The translations under genes were made by a program, and so were the position numbers. A DNA stretch of 64,000 bases from Boesenbergia rotunda. Taxonomy: Eukaryota > Streptophyta > Magnoliopsida > Zingiberales > Zingiberaceae. Location of the stretch: the NCBI GenBank assembly GCA_024364735.1, contig JAGFNQ010000213.1, positions 79,812 to 143,811 of the forward strand. The letters run 5' to 3'. The notes under the pieces are model-generated. The model was not told where the DNA came from. It saw nothing but the letters and a program-made list of their open reading frames with translations, and made no database searches. How positions within the stretch are numbered: position 1 is the stretch's first letter; every line of letters starts with the position of its first letter. This document shows, in pieces, positions 36,101-45,721 of the stretch.

Positions 36101-39100
36101 TTTACCTTGATAGCTAATTCATCTCCTAGAGGATCACAAAGTGATCATGGAGGCCAACAACGAGATAGAGTTGATCGGAGAGGACAAAACTGTTGGTGCT
36201 CCGGTTGGTTTTGATGTGATCAACCAAGTTAGGTTAGGTCCTGTTGGTTTTAATCCCTCTGCTAAGTGTGCAGGAACTTAGGTACGGAGGAAGACGAGCG
36301 TAAGACGCAGCGGACGAGAAGGATTGCGCGGGGAAGTGAGCCGACGGGCTCAGTGCAATCCGAGGGACGCGGAAGCTGCGGAAGAGTACACCGGTGGAGC
36401 GAAAAGGACGTGCGCGGTGTCCGAGGGACGAGAAGCCGGGAGGAAGGACGCTCGAGGGGCGAAAGGCTGGAGTCGGGTTCGGGTGAGCCTAATTCCAGTT
36501 GGTCAGAAATCACCTAGAAGATCTACTTACGAAAAGCTATTATTAAAGCTTTTAATTAAAAAGCCGATTATAGCTTTTATTAAAGCTTTTAATTAAAAGC
36601 CGATAACAGCTTTTAATTAAAGCTTTTTAATGCTTTTAATAAAAGCTTCAACGTTCAAAAGCTTTTAATTAAAAGTCAAAGCCAGCTTTTAATAAAAGCT
36701 TTAATTCAAAAGCTTCAACGTTCAAAAGCTTTAATCAAAAGCTTTTAATAAAAGCTTTTAATTAAAGCTTGTTAAAAGCTTCAATCGTTCAAAAGTCTCA
36801 ACGTTCAAAAGTCCTCATCTTCAAAACGTTGGAGCCGATTAAAAGAAAAAAAAAATTCTTTTAATTAGAGTTCAAAATTTGGTTGAGATAATCTTAGATC
36901 TACGATCAAGATCCAACTCAATCTTGTATCAACGATCAAGATCATATCACTCAACCTATAAATAGGCTTAGAGATTTAGATTCATTCAATTCATTGAGTT
37001 GTAAACTCTCTTTCTCTCTAAGCTTTCTCTGTGCTACAACTGTAAAGGTTTCTCCGCCTTAAGGAGTTTCTGTTTGAGCATCAACTGCCTTGGAAGCAAC
37101 GACTCTGTTGCAACCAAGTTTATTTCTTTTTAAAGACGAGTGTTAGTGCTTATTTTTCATAAACCGTCTATTCACCCCCCTCTAGCCAGTCGACCCGATC
37201 CTACAAGTGGTATCAGAGCGGGTTCGCTTTTGAAGGACTAATCGCCTGAGAAAGCAACAAGACGATGGCCGGCGCGCACATTCATCCACCTAAATTCGAA
37301 GGGGATTTCACCGTCTGGAAGAAAAAAATGGAGGTATTTTTTCGTACAGATTTTGATATTCTTTTATCAATAAAATATGGTTTTGCAGTTCCTAAAGATG
37401 CGAACGGGGATGAAAAAGAAGAAAGCTTGTGGAATAAGAAGGAGCAGGCGGAATCTGTTGCCAATGGTAAGGCCAAGTTCCACCTCCTAACAGTCTTGCC
37501 TACTCAAGAGGTAAACCGGATCGGCAACTACCACTCCGCAAAAGAATTATGGGAGAAGTTCCTAGAACTTCATGAGGGTACCTCTGAAGCCAAATCAGCA
37601 AGAAAGGATCTCCTCCGGAACCAGCTGATAAACCTGCAAATGAAGGAAGGAGAAACGGTGGCTGAACTTCATGCCAAAATAAAGGAGCTAATCTCCGGAC
37701 TCACCCAACTCGGCGAATCGGTAAGTAATCGTGACTCCATTCGATACGCCCTCAACGCCTTCCCAAGGACCCAGGAGTGGAGCTCAATCGTCGACGCTTA
37801 TTACATCTCCAAAGATTTAGAGGTAAGTACATTAGATGAAATGTTTTCCATTTTCGAATTACACGAATCTCGGTGGGCAGGATCTAGAAAGACGAAGAAT
37901 CTGGCCCTAAACACAAGAACGGAGGAGTCAGAATCCTCTACGGACGACGAGACAACGCAAATAGTAAGTTCGTTTAAAAGTTTTTTTAAAGCTAATAACT
38001 TTTCGAGAATGCAGAAGAAAAGGCGGTCTCCGAAGAAACGAACTGTCCGATGCTACAACTGCAACGAGGAGGGACACCTAAAAGATCAGTGTCCCAAAAT
38101 CAAAAACCAGCCAAAGAAAAAGAAGGCATTGAAGGCCACCTGGGACGAGACCTCGTCGGACGAATCAGAAGTTCAAGAGTACGCGGGACTTGCGCTGATG
38201 GCAAGTCATCAAGAGGAGAGCAGTGTTGAAGGGGGAGCGACATCAGAAAGCGACAACGAAGAAGGAACCTCGCTTTTCGAAAGCGATCCGGTAAGTGAGG
38301 TTTGTTTTCTTCCTCATGATCAATTGTATGCTGGTGTTAAAGCCTTGCTCAAATCTAATTGCAGATTAGAAAAAGAAAATTCTAAATTAAAAAATGAAAA
38401 TATTGATCTGAAAAATTTAGTTGAGAAATTAGAATGTGATATTGTCTGTTTGCGACACAAGAAAAATAGTTATCCTGAAAAGTTGAATTGGTATTTTAAA
38501 AACCATAAAGGCCAATTTAAAAAGGTGCCAAAGAATTACATTCCATCCAAATTTTTAGTTAATCCTGTTGATAGAAATTTATTTTGGATACCAAAATCAA
38601 TTTTGAATTAGTTTTCTATTACTGCATAATTTTTCTTGCAAAATTAGAAATAGATTAACACATTTTATGATTAAGTTTCTTTTGAAAAATAAAATTTTAA
38701 CTTTAAAAATAGAAAATTAATTTATTCTGCAAGAACCGATTTTTTTTTAGATCTACACATAGTCAATTAAACTTGGTAAATTTTTTTATTTTTCATGAGA
38801 TTTTTGAATTTTAAAAATATATCTTTGAATTTTTTATTCTGCCACTATATGATTTATTTTTTTTAATATACAAAATAGATTTTAATTTGGAAATTTTTGT
38901 AAAAAGCAATAATTTTATCTTCCACTTGTACAAAAATTTTTAAAATTTTCCAATGGACGAATTAATTTCTATAAATTTTTAATTGAAATTCGTATTTTTT
39001 AATTTTAAAAAATATTTGGAAATTTTTTTATTCAAAAATTAAATTTCGGTGATATCCACTTAATCTATTCACGGCTCAAAAAAAAAAAAAAATGTTTCAC

Positions 39101-42100
39101 ATTTTTCTAAGTTCTAATCATATTTTTTCCTTTCCTTATTTTTTGTGCCCCATTTTTGCTGTGATCAAAGGGGGAGAGTAGCTTAAGTTTAGGGGGAGGT
39201 TGTGGTTATTGATTGCAATATTTTTTTTTTCTATGCTTAACTGCTTAATTTAGTTCTAGTTTTATTGTTTTTTTTGTTTACCCTAACTAAACTTGGGTTG
39301 ATCAACATCAAAAAGGGGGAGATTGTTGGTGCTCCGGTTGGTTTTGATGTGATCAACCAAGTTAGGTTAGGTCCTGTTGGTTTTAATCCCTCTGCTAAGT
39401 GTGCAGGAACTTAGGTACGGAGGAAGTCGAGCGTAAGACGCAGCGGACGAGAAGGATTGCGTGGGGAAGTGAGCCGACGGGCTCAATGCAATCCGAGGAA
39501 CGCGGAAGCTGCGGAAGAGTACACCAGTGGAGCGAAAAGGACGTGCGCGGTGTCCGAGGGACGAGAAGCCGGGAGGAAGGACGTTCGAGGGGCGAAAGGC
39601 TGGAGTCGGGTTCGGGTGAGCCTAATTCCAGTTGGTCAGAAATCACCTAGAAGATCTACTTACGAAAATCTTTTATTAAAGCTTTTAATTAAAAAGCCGA
39701 TTATAGCTTTTATTAAAGCTTTTAATTAAAAGCCGATAACAACTTTTAATTAAAGCTTTTTAATGCTTTTAATAAAAGCTTCAACGTTCAAAAGCTTTTA
39801 ATTAAAAGTCAAAGCCAGCTTTTAATAAAAGCTTTAATTCAAAAGCTTCAACGTTCAAAAGCTTTAATCAAAAGCTTTTAATAAAAGCTTTTAATTAAAG
39901 TTTGTTAAAAGCTTCAAACGTTCAAAAGTCTCAACGTTCAAAAGTCCTCATCTTCAAAACGTTGGAGCCGATTAAAAGAAAAAAAAATTCTTTTAATTAG
40001 AGTTCAAAATTTGATTGAGATAATCTTAGATCTACGATCAAGATCCAACTCAATCTTGTATCAACGATCAAGATCATATCACTCAACCTATAAATAGGCT
40101 TAGAGATTTAGATTCATTCAATTCATTGAGTTGTAAACTCTCTTTCTCTCTAAGCTTTCTCTGTGCTACAACTGTAAAGGCTTCTCCGCCTTAAGGAGTT
40201 TCTGTTTGAGCATCAACTGCCTTGGAAGCAACGACTCTGTTGCAACCAAGTTTATTTCTTTTTAAAGACGAGTGTTAGTGTTTATTTTTCATAAACCGTT
40301 TATTCACCCCCCTCTAGCCGGTCGACCCGATCCTACAAAAACATCTCAAATACGCTTATTGTGGAAGGTTCAAGCACATCAAAGATACATGTTACTGCAT
40401 AGATTTCACTCGATATTTGACTCACACTACTCATACAGCTTATTCTGATACTTCTCATCTATCTCCACTATTATAGTTCCTACAGAGGAGTACTCTTGGC
40501 TTCTTCAACTCCAAGAAACTGCTAATGCTTCTTACATCATTCACCCATAGAGGAACCTCTACTACATGCCTCTCACATACCTCTAGGTCGCAATCACACT
40601 TCTAGACCCCAAACTCAATAGTTTTTTAACACATTTTTGGTAATGAATCTTTTTTTCTCTATTCTCATATTCCCCACATGTCCTACTAGTAGTTGTTGCA
40701 ATCATACCCCAAATGTTAACCCAACTATATGATTTTAATGTGTTTGGCAAAGGTTTAAAGTTAAGTTCATATCTCAAGGGTGAAAATACAGGTTATTTGA
40801 CACTTACATTATAGGTGCAATGAAGGAAGTCCAATTGTTTCAGCCTCCAAGTGCTCCTAATTGTTTCAATTTTTTTTATTTTCTTTTGTTTCTTAAGCTT
40901 AAGGTCTTTACCAGCAAGCTCCATAATTTGCAAATCTTTTATCGTACTACTTAGTTTTGTAAAAAAATTAAAAAGGTTTCTCTACCTCAAGAAGGTCAAT
41001 GGGAAGAAAAAGTAGTAGTAGTAGTACAAGAGATTACTCACCTTTCAAGTCTATATGTCATGGAGTAGGAACAGAAGGTTCCGAACCACATAAATCTTTG
41101 AGTTATTTCTTTACTGTTTTACATTTGACTACATCGTTATTTTTATTGTTCTATCCAGTATCCCCCCCCTCCGACCCCACCTCTAGCATCATACTCGATC
41201 TCTTACTAATGTCATGATAACCTGTGGGCCTGACTCACTGGTTAAGGGTATTAGAGATGTTCCACTTAGCCCTTGCTTCATTTGTCTTTTGTCTTCTATG
41301 TTCCTAAATACCCATTAAAACTATTGTTAATTAATCAACTTAATCTTCAAATGTTTCAATTATGGACTTTACTAGTTCGACGTGTCTTTATTGTTGTTGG
41401 CTCTTTTGGCTACACTCTATTATCTCTAGCTACACAGTCATCTTGGTCATCCCCCTTCAACACGTGATGTAGATGGTACCTTGTGATTCTAATCTTTAAT
41501 CTCGAGTGTGAATCTTATCAATTGGGCAAAACATGTTAGGTCCTTAGGAGCATCAATAAATGTACTCCTGGACCTTTTATGTTGGTTCATTAAGATGTTT
41601 AAAGCTCGAGTACTGGAACTCAACTTTATATTTTAAATCCTTTCTAGCTTTCTGATAATTATTCAAGAAAGATATAGTATTTTTCATTAAATACAATACT
41701 GAACTATGTAATATCTTTTCATCTTTTTATGTCGAAACCAAAAATGAATTTGACATCTCTGTCAAGATTCTATGCAACGCCAATACTAAAAGAGTATTTC
41801 ACTCATTCCTTCTAGCCTTACTTATTACACCCCAGCATTTTCCATCCGTCTCCAGGGCCTCATACATCTCAACAAAATAGTGTGGCCGAACGAAAAAACT
41901 AATACCTTGTTGCAACCACTTCGACTTGCTCTTGCATATGTAACCTTTCATTATAGAATAATGTTATTCTCACTACGTGCTATCTGATTAATTACATGTC
42001 ATCCATTATTTGAGATTGAGTCCCTTTATTATTCTCTTTTCGATATTTCTCTCACCTAGGTCTTCAAGTGCACTTGCTTTGTTCATCTCAAGTGGCTTGA

Positions 42101-43949
42101 TTGTGATCAGTTTCACCACAAGCACCTTTCTTGGCTATTCATGCCTCCAAAAATGCCTCTAGAAAGACTACATTATTACTCTGTTGAATTTCATCATTCG
42201 TTTATCTCTACCAATTGGATAGCTTCCACTACAAATAAATAATTTAATTTAATTTAGTTATTGTGTTCTCTTAGGAGGTATTCTCATTTCTTAAGAAAGA
42301 AAAAAGGACCCCATGGTGGTAAAGTCCAATGCAAAAGCAAATATAAAGTCATAGTATTAGCAACATGTGAACTTATTTAGGTTAATCATTTGATGATGAA
42401 AATAGGATAAACCGTAGCACAGCCTATGAAGTTAATCTGAAAAACAAAGTACAATGCATATTGCCTCAATTCTAAGACATTATATTGAGATTGATTCTCT
42501 TTATTAGAGAGAAAGAGTAATCTAGTTAGATTATTATTTCTTTTGTTAGTTATAACAATCAATTGGTAAATTTGTTGAACAAATTGCTAATGGGGCTTAA
42601 AGTTAAATATATTTGTAATAAGTATAGGCTCTCTAATACATTTAAACTAGTTTGAGGGGAGTATTAAAAAAGATTCAAAATCTCAAGTCATGTCGAAGTT
42701 TCAACCTTCAACTAGAATGATATTGTATCAGTATCATATCGATATTTGGATGTATGGTATCAATGGAGAATTGAATGGGGAATGTAAAATGAGATGAAAA
42801 AGAAGAATAAGAAAATAACACAACCATATACCTAATTGTCATACGGAATGCTATCTGTTATATGCAATTTTATATTTTTGACATTGTATTGCCTGGGCAA
42901 AAGCTAAAGATATAGCAAACATTATTTTAATTCATCTTAACACATGTTATAGTATGTCAACGAGTGTCAAACATTAGTATGACACGATACTTATCAACAT
43001 ACTGAGACAACAACACTTGATAAATTAGTTGCGCCAAGATGTATTGAATTTCGGTAATTTATCGAAATGATACATTTTGACTATGCCACATGGCACAATG
43101 TAAGATTTAAAATTATGTTATTATGAGTCACTCATGTAAACATGTAGACTTTATGGGGTGTATTTGTAATATCTCACCTTTATTAATAAAACATATAAAG
43201 ATAGTGAGGGGCTACTAGGTAGTACTAATTGGGAATATTTTCCCTTCACATAGATTAAGCAATCAATCATCCTTTACTAGGATTCTAATTTAAATTTTGT
43301 GGTGTTCCAAACTACAGATTGGGCCAGTTCCTCCAGGATGAATGAATACTACGAATTAAATCGTACAATGATTAAGGTTTAAAACCAGGCAATCTACATG
43401 AACAAAGGTCAAATCTTTGACCAAATTAATAGCTAAAAAACAATAAGCGCCAATATTACAGTTCAACTAACAGAAGTATCACTCACAAAGAGATGCGATC
43501 AATGAAACAAGGAAATCCTCATCAACAATCAGGTAACAAGGTAACTATAAACCCTAGCAAGTTGAGCAAAACAACCAGTACGAAAAGAAGGAAAAAAGAT
43601 CAGGATCACCAACCACGAACCCCTGGGACTCATGGGACTCGGCCAAAGAGACCGGAGCCAAGATACAAGGAACGGAGACCACAGGAACTGTCACAATAGG
43701 CGCTGAGCGGAGATTTTCTGCCGGTGAGGCCGCGGCCCCCGCCAGGTCCTGGGAGCACAACCGACCGTCAGCACTCGCAGAGGAAGGACCGAGAAGCGGC
43801 GGCTCACCCTTCTCCACTCCCCCGTCTCCTCGATCCACGGTCGGAATCTCCTCCTCCGCCGCGGAGGAGGAGGTGGAGGGATGAGGCTCCGATGCCGCTT
43901 CTCCGCAGGCATTCTCCTCCACTTCTGAGCTCGGCTTCTCCAGCTCCAT
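21338..43949 (-). CDS. Group I WRKY transcription factor, five exons over 22.6 kb
   Basis: Exons: 43949-about 43617 (or 43614), 32417-32253, 32180-31759, 31680-31528, 21854-21338; about 1590 bp and 529 residues. Phases agree across all joins. Exon 1 is GC-rich and acidic and ends in IVTVPVVSVPCILAP, matching the TVP...P motif of group I proteins. Exon 2 carries LAMTRQTVLATVTVQ. The N-terminal WRKY domain has WRKYGQK (175-181) with a CX4CX22HXH finger; the C-terminal domain has WRKYGQK (343-349) with CX4CX23HXH, split by the conserved intron after NPR. That intron is about 9.7 kb (31527-21855) and intron 1 about 11.2 kb, both packed with transposons. The exon 3 donor is GC (AG|GCAAAC), a rare GC-AG intron. 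The protein should bind W-boxes (TTGACC/T). Both domains look intact. The exon 1 assignment is an inference from homology-like motifs and phase. A MITE lies about 0.3 kb upstream of the ATG. Confidence 0.85.
22860..23640. repeat. Degenerate short-period repeat (GAGTCAA/GGGTCAA type)
   Basis: About 780 bases made of diverged words such as GAGTCAAGTGGGTCAAATGG, GAGCAGGCC and GGGTTG, with no long period visible. It lies in WRKY intron 4. It is probably an old minisatellite; no coding frame is recognised. Confidence 0.5.
23641..25625. other. Intronic DNA of WRKY intron 4
   Basis: No gene is recognised. The part from about 24.85 to 25.6 kb, with repeated AAGAAGTTC.AGCAAATCAAG and GTCGACTGA-type words, looks like old LTR-element sequence, without identifiable ends. 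Confidence 0.35.
25930..28417 (-). pseudogene. hAT transposase, decayed
   Basis: Reading leftward: a BED-type zinc finger (IKCKLCRKIISEGVYRIKEH, 28417-28166); a DUF659-like segment (MIDAWSDRKKKHIKFVC, LQGGYYILESKESSD, IVQIVTDNDTNNMAAAKLM) near 27.5-27.8 kb; a central RNase H-like region (27.37-26.79 kb, KKRDIVPPRVTRFASNF, MWETCKWLKTNKGK); and a C-terminal dimerisation domain near 26.4-26.6 kb (LTTSASGCERNWSTFEGV). There are in-frame stops and a frameshift near 27.35 kb, and the MITE at 26571-26784 splits the C-terminal part. It cannot make a functional protein as it stands. Confidence 0.85.
26571..26784 (+). mobile_element. Tourist-like MITE, copy 1
   Basis: 214 bp with perfect terminal inverted repeats GGGGGCGCTTGGTA and 3-bp flanks TCA (26568-26570 and 26785-26787). 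It lies inside the hAT transposase region. A copy in the opposite orientation lies at 44248-44462. The short size, 3-bp duplication and GGGGG(C/T)GCTTGGTA ends fit PIF/Harbinger-derived MITEs. Confidence 0.85.
29697..29842 (+). mobile_element. Au SINE, short form, with 18-bp target duplication
   Basis: Typical Au SINE order: GGGGAGCTTTGGCGCAATGG (A box), GGTTCGAGTCC (B box), GGAAACAGCCTCTT, GGGTAAGACTGCGTACAATA, CTGCCC and a T run. Compared with the usual family form, about 20-25 bases between ACCCCGC and GGGCTGCCC are missing. Flanks AACTATAC(A/T)TTGTCAAAC at 29679-29696 and 29843-29860 form an 18-bp duplication with one mismatch. Confidence 0.9.
29861..31527. other. WRKY intron 4, proximal part
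   Basis: No gene is recognised. It holds a G homopolymer of about 20 bases near 30328-30349 and a C homopolymer near 30719-30737, either of which may be mis-sized in assembly, plus A-rich runs near 30298, 30308 and 31437. Confidence 0.4.
32682..32877 (-). mobile_element. Au SINE, full-length form (WRKY intron 1)
   Basis: On the minus strand: GGGGAGCTTTGCCATAACAG, then GTCATATGACC, a mutated B box (GGATTCAAGTC), GGTAAAGTTGAGTACAATAG, CATGCACCGGGTTGCCC and a T run. Unlike the copy at 29697 it retains the segment before GGTTGCCC. Flanks GGTACTAGTCA (32671-32681) and GGTACTAGTGA (32878-32888) form a target duplication of about 11 bp with one mismatch. Confidence 0.85.
33123..33197. repeat. (TA)n microsatellite
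   Basis: About 75 bases of almost pure TA dinucleotides with a few register slips, in WRKY intron 1. Confidence 0.95.
33198..34790. other. Unidentified repeat-like DNA (WRKY intron 1)
   Basis: No coding sequence or element ends could be assigned. Style and base composition match the 652-bp tandem repeat that follows, so it may be part of the same old insertion. Confidence 0.35.
36530..36800. repeat. AGCTTTTAATTAAAAGCT palindrome array in U3
   Basis: About a dozen overlapping copies of AAAGCTTTTAATTAAAAGC or shortened forms (AGCTTTTAATAAAAGCTT), broken by TTCAACGTTCAAAAGC spacers. The words are self-complementary. The same array is present in the 3' LTR at about 39663-39930. It lies 150-430 bases upstream of the TATA box. 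Confidence 0.85.
36957..36966 (+). promoter_or_regulatory. LTR TATA box
   Basis: TATAAATAGG, about 300 bases upstream of the gag ATG. The same site occurs in the 3' LTR at 40090-40099. Confidence 0.75.
37208..37221 (+). other. Primer-binding site (initiator Met tRNA)
   Basis: TGGTATCAGAGCGG, two bases after the 5' LTR. The same 14 bases as in the element at 4.8 kb. Confidence 0.92.
37265..38611 (+). CDS. Gag of the gag-only copia-type element
   Basis: 448 residues, open throughout, ATG 60 bases after the LTR. Order: UBN2-type capsid region (about 8-215) with SAKELWEKFLELHEGTSEAK and RYALNAFPR, a basic linker, zinc knuckle CYNCNEEGHLKDQC (CX2CX4HX4C, about 263-276), an acidic Ser/Glu-rich stretch and a C-terminal coiled coil. 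It ends with a linker containing VPKNYIP and FWIPK, then a stop. In autonomous copia elements pol (protease first) would start about here. The gag at 3221-4627 shares the layout and the tail, but the two are well diverged, so they are different families. The intact frame suggests it may still package RNA. Confidence 0.9.
   Translation: MAGAHIHPPKFEGDFTVWKKKMEVFFRTDFDILLSIKYGFAVPKDANGDEKEESLWNKKEQAESVANGKAKFHLLTVLPTQEVNRIGNYHSAKELWEKFLELHEGTSEAKSARKDLLRNQLINLQMKEGETVAELHAKIKELISGLTQLGESVSNRDSIRYALNAFPRTQEWSSIVDAYYISKDLEVSTLDEMFSIFELHESRWAGSRKTKNLALNTRTEESESSTDDETTQIVSSFKSFFKANNFSRMQKKRRSPKKRTVRCYNCNEEGHLKDQCPKIKNQPKKKKALKATWDETSSDESEVQEYAGLALMASHQEESSVEGGATSESDNEEGTSLFESDPVSEVCFLPHDQLYAGVKALLKSNCRLEKENSKLKNENIDLKNLVEKLECDIVCLRHKKNSYPEKLNWYFKNHKGQFKKVPKNYIPSKFLVNPVDRNLFWIPKSILN
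38612..39310. other. Gag 3' flank inside the gag-only element
   Basis: AT-rich, non-coding. No pol remnant is recognisable. It ends in GGGGGAG-containing sequence (39170-39200) and then the PPT. Confidence 0.7.
39311..39322 (+). other. Polypurine tract
   Basis: AAAAGGGGGAGA directly before the 3' LTR, the usual plus-strand primer. An earlier purine run, GGGGGAGAG at 39171-39179, could be a second tract. Confidence 0.85.
39324..40337 (+). repeat. 3' LTR of the gag-only element
   Basis: 1014 bp, about 98% identical to the 5' LTR by eye. Many differences are C-to-T or G-to-A, as expected from loss of methylated cytosine. Confidence 0.92.
41505..42235 (+). pseudogene. Copia pol remnant (gag-pre-integrase and integrase)
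   Basis: The plus strand read with frameshifts shows a zinc-binding fragment CESYQLGKT, then PGPFMLVH, FDISVKILCNAN, PHTSQQNSVAERKN (integrase core end) and TCYLINYMSS, with LKWLDCDQFHHKHL near 42.1 kb. There are many stops, and protease and RT were not found. Its link to any LTR here is unknown; it is too decayed and too far away to be the pol of the gag-only element. Confidence 0.7.
42240..43610. other. WRKY intron 1, proximal part
   Basis: No gene is recognised. The sequence is AT-rich and looks like old transposon DNA. The last bases include the exon 1 donor region near 43614-43617. Confidence 0.4.
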
Positions 43950-44247
43950 CAAAGCTTATTCGAGATCTAAGCTTGAATTTCAGTGGTCGAAGCCACGGCG
44001 AGCAGGCGAGGGAAGTGCGGAGGTCGAGAAGGGGGAGATGCGTTGCGATTGAGAGCAAAGGAGAAAGAAAGGAATTCGCTTTTTGACTTGTGAATTCCTT
44101 TTAACGGCGTTATGCTGCCGCTATCGACTGCCCCGAAAGGGAAGTTACGGCGGATCGAAATTAAAATTTTAAAAAAAACCGCTAGTGACGGCAAAGGGAC
44201 GGACGTTACGATTTGGAAAAGACAGGTACAGTGTCAACGATCTCTTA

Positions 44248-44462
44248 GGGGGCGATTGGTATAAATTTGGCAATGAGAATGATAATGAGTTTGATTGAGG
44301 GGTGTATGGGTTTGGTAATAACCTAGTGAGGGGTGGGTTATGAAATCAAGGGTATCATATCCTTATTTTGATTCCGATTCCCGTATACCAAGCATCATCA
44401 ATGGGAATGAAATTTATTTCATTCTCATTCCCACCTTCTAAACCCGCTTACCAAGCACCCCC
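44248..44462 (-). mobile_element. Tourist-like MITE, copy 2, upstream of WRKY
   Basis: 215 bp, ends GGGGGCGATTGGTA and (reversed) GGGGGTGCTTGGTA, flanks TTA (44245-44247 and 44463-44465). Its reverse complement aligns with copy 1 at 26571-26784 over the whole length. It begins 299 bases upstream of the WRKY start codon, so it may be in the promoter or 5' UTR. Confidence 0.87.
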
Positions 44463-44465
44463 TTA

Positions 44466-45712
44466 GAGTCGAGCAAATACGAAAAAAAGATAAATTCAGA
44501 CATAAAAATGAAATGCTTAGGGGAAAGAAGTATCATGTCATAAATTTTGAAAAATTATGAGCTCTGATAGTTATATTTGAAATGGAAAATAATATATACT
44601 TAATAAAAATTTTAATGAAAAATTTAATAAATGACGTGACATTTTACATATATCGTACCCCAGCATATAGTTTAATTCTGAACGACAGTCGAAAGTTGTC
44701 GATAGTGTCCGAACGATAATTAAATATGTACATATAAAATATCACATCATTTATTAAATATTTAATTAAATTTTTCACTAAGTATATGAGAATTCATTGC
44801 AAATATTATATTTTCTTCCTCGCTACATCCTTGAGCGATGAACATTACAATTTAGAGTCTGACCAAGACTTTGAATCACACGTGGCTTTTGACGGAAAGG
44901 TTAGTGGCTGATTAAAATTGGTAAATATTGCAGATTTGTATTTTTTTTTTTTGTTAAAAATCTTATTTGTTGCTCTTTATGATGGGAATTTATGAAGATA
45001 AATTGGATGTTTAATTTTCTTCCAATCCAATATGGTATTATCTTTTGCACTTTCATCCTACATAAATTAGAAATTTTGATCTTCTAAATCGATTTATAAA
45101 TCATATTAATTATATTATGGAATGATTTAATGACAAAAATTATATAATTGAGACCCTTCCAAGTTAGATAGGGTCATGTCAAGATCTACCACAGTTTAGT
45201 TTTGCATAAATTTAAATTTTAAACAAAATAATTGAGAGGACTTTTATTCAAAATCAGACTATCTATTTAGTATTCATTAGATACTTAACATTTCTAGAAT
45301 TTTAGTTGTCCCTTCGTTCTTATGAGATATATTAAATATTTATCTAATCTATGAATTTAGATGAGTTATTGTAATTATATGTTATAAAGCATCACCTTCT
45401 TGTATATGTGAATCTTAAAGTGTTTATTTAGTCTCATAAGTTCTTGTAATGTCAAAATGTCTTAACTAAAACGCGTGCATTGACTATGGCTCCAAATCTA
45501 GAACTAGAAGCTCTGTTATAAGTCTTACAACAATCTTAACAATAATGCACCAAAGACAATTAGATTGTAAAGAAAATGACTATAAAATACAAATGGCATT
45601 TCAAATGAATGAGATTACAATTTTATCTATGGGCTTGTTATCCTATGTATAATTAGTAAATAGATATGGCACAATCCAAAAGTGTGAGGTGATGCTTCTA
45701 AAAGGCCCTAAG
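44466..45712. other. AT-rich intergenic DNA
   Basis: No gene, element end or tandem repeat is recognised. It should contain the distal WRKY promoter. Confidence 0.4.
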
Positions 45713-45721
45713 TTAGAGTAA

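Larger units (their letters stand above)
36191..37205 (+). repeat. 5' LTR of the gag-only element
   Basis: It contains a GC-rich first third, a palindrome array (36530-36800), a TATA box (36957-36966) and CT-rich R/U5. It ends CTACA two bases before the PBS. Confidence 0.92.
36191..40337 (+). mobile_element. Gag-only LTR element (TR-GAG type), complete
   Basis: A complete 4147-bp element: 5' LTR 36191-37205 (1015 bp), PBS 37208-37221, gag 37265-38611, PPT 39311-39322, 3' LTR 39324-40337 (1014 bp). Flanking 5-bp repeats AAAAC at 36186-36190 and 40338-40342. LTRs start TGTTGG and end CTACA. Only about 700 bases of AT-rich non-coding DNA separate gag from the PPT; no protease, integrase, RT or RNase H is present. 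This fits non-autonomous terminal-repeat elements with GAG. By eye the LTRs differ at about 16 substitutions plus a small indel, suggesting insertion within roughly the last million years at usual plant rates. It would need pol from an autonomous relative. Confidence 0.93.
34791..40868. repeat. 652-bp tandem repeat, three units, third split by an LTR element
   Basis: ATTAGTTTGCC-type starts occur at about 34791, 35443 and 36096, a period of 652-653 bases. Each unit contains GAGTTGATCGGAGAGGACAA and, later, TCCTACTAGTAGTTG. The third unit breaks at 36190 and resumes at 40338 after the inserted LTR element, running to about 40868. Units differ by scattered substitutions and small indels. No coding frame is conserved among the units. 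Confidence 0.85.

Noticed and set aside
36262..36596. Short frames on both strands in the 5' LTR, repeated in the 3' LTR
   Set aside because: They are within U3 upstream of the TATA box and reflect GC-rich composition; they recur only because the LTRs are copies.
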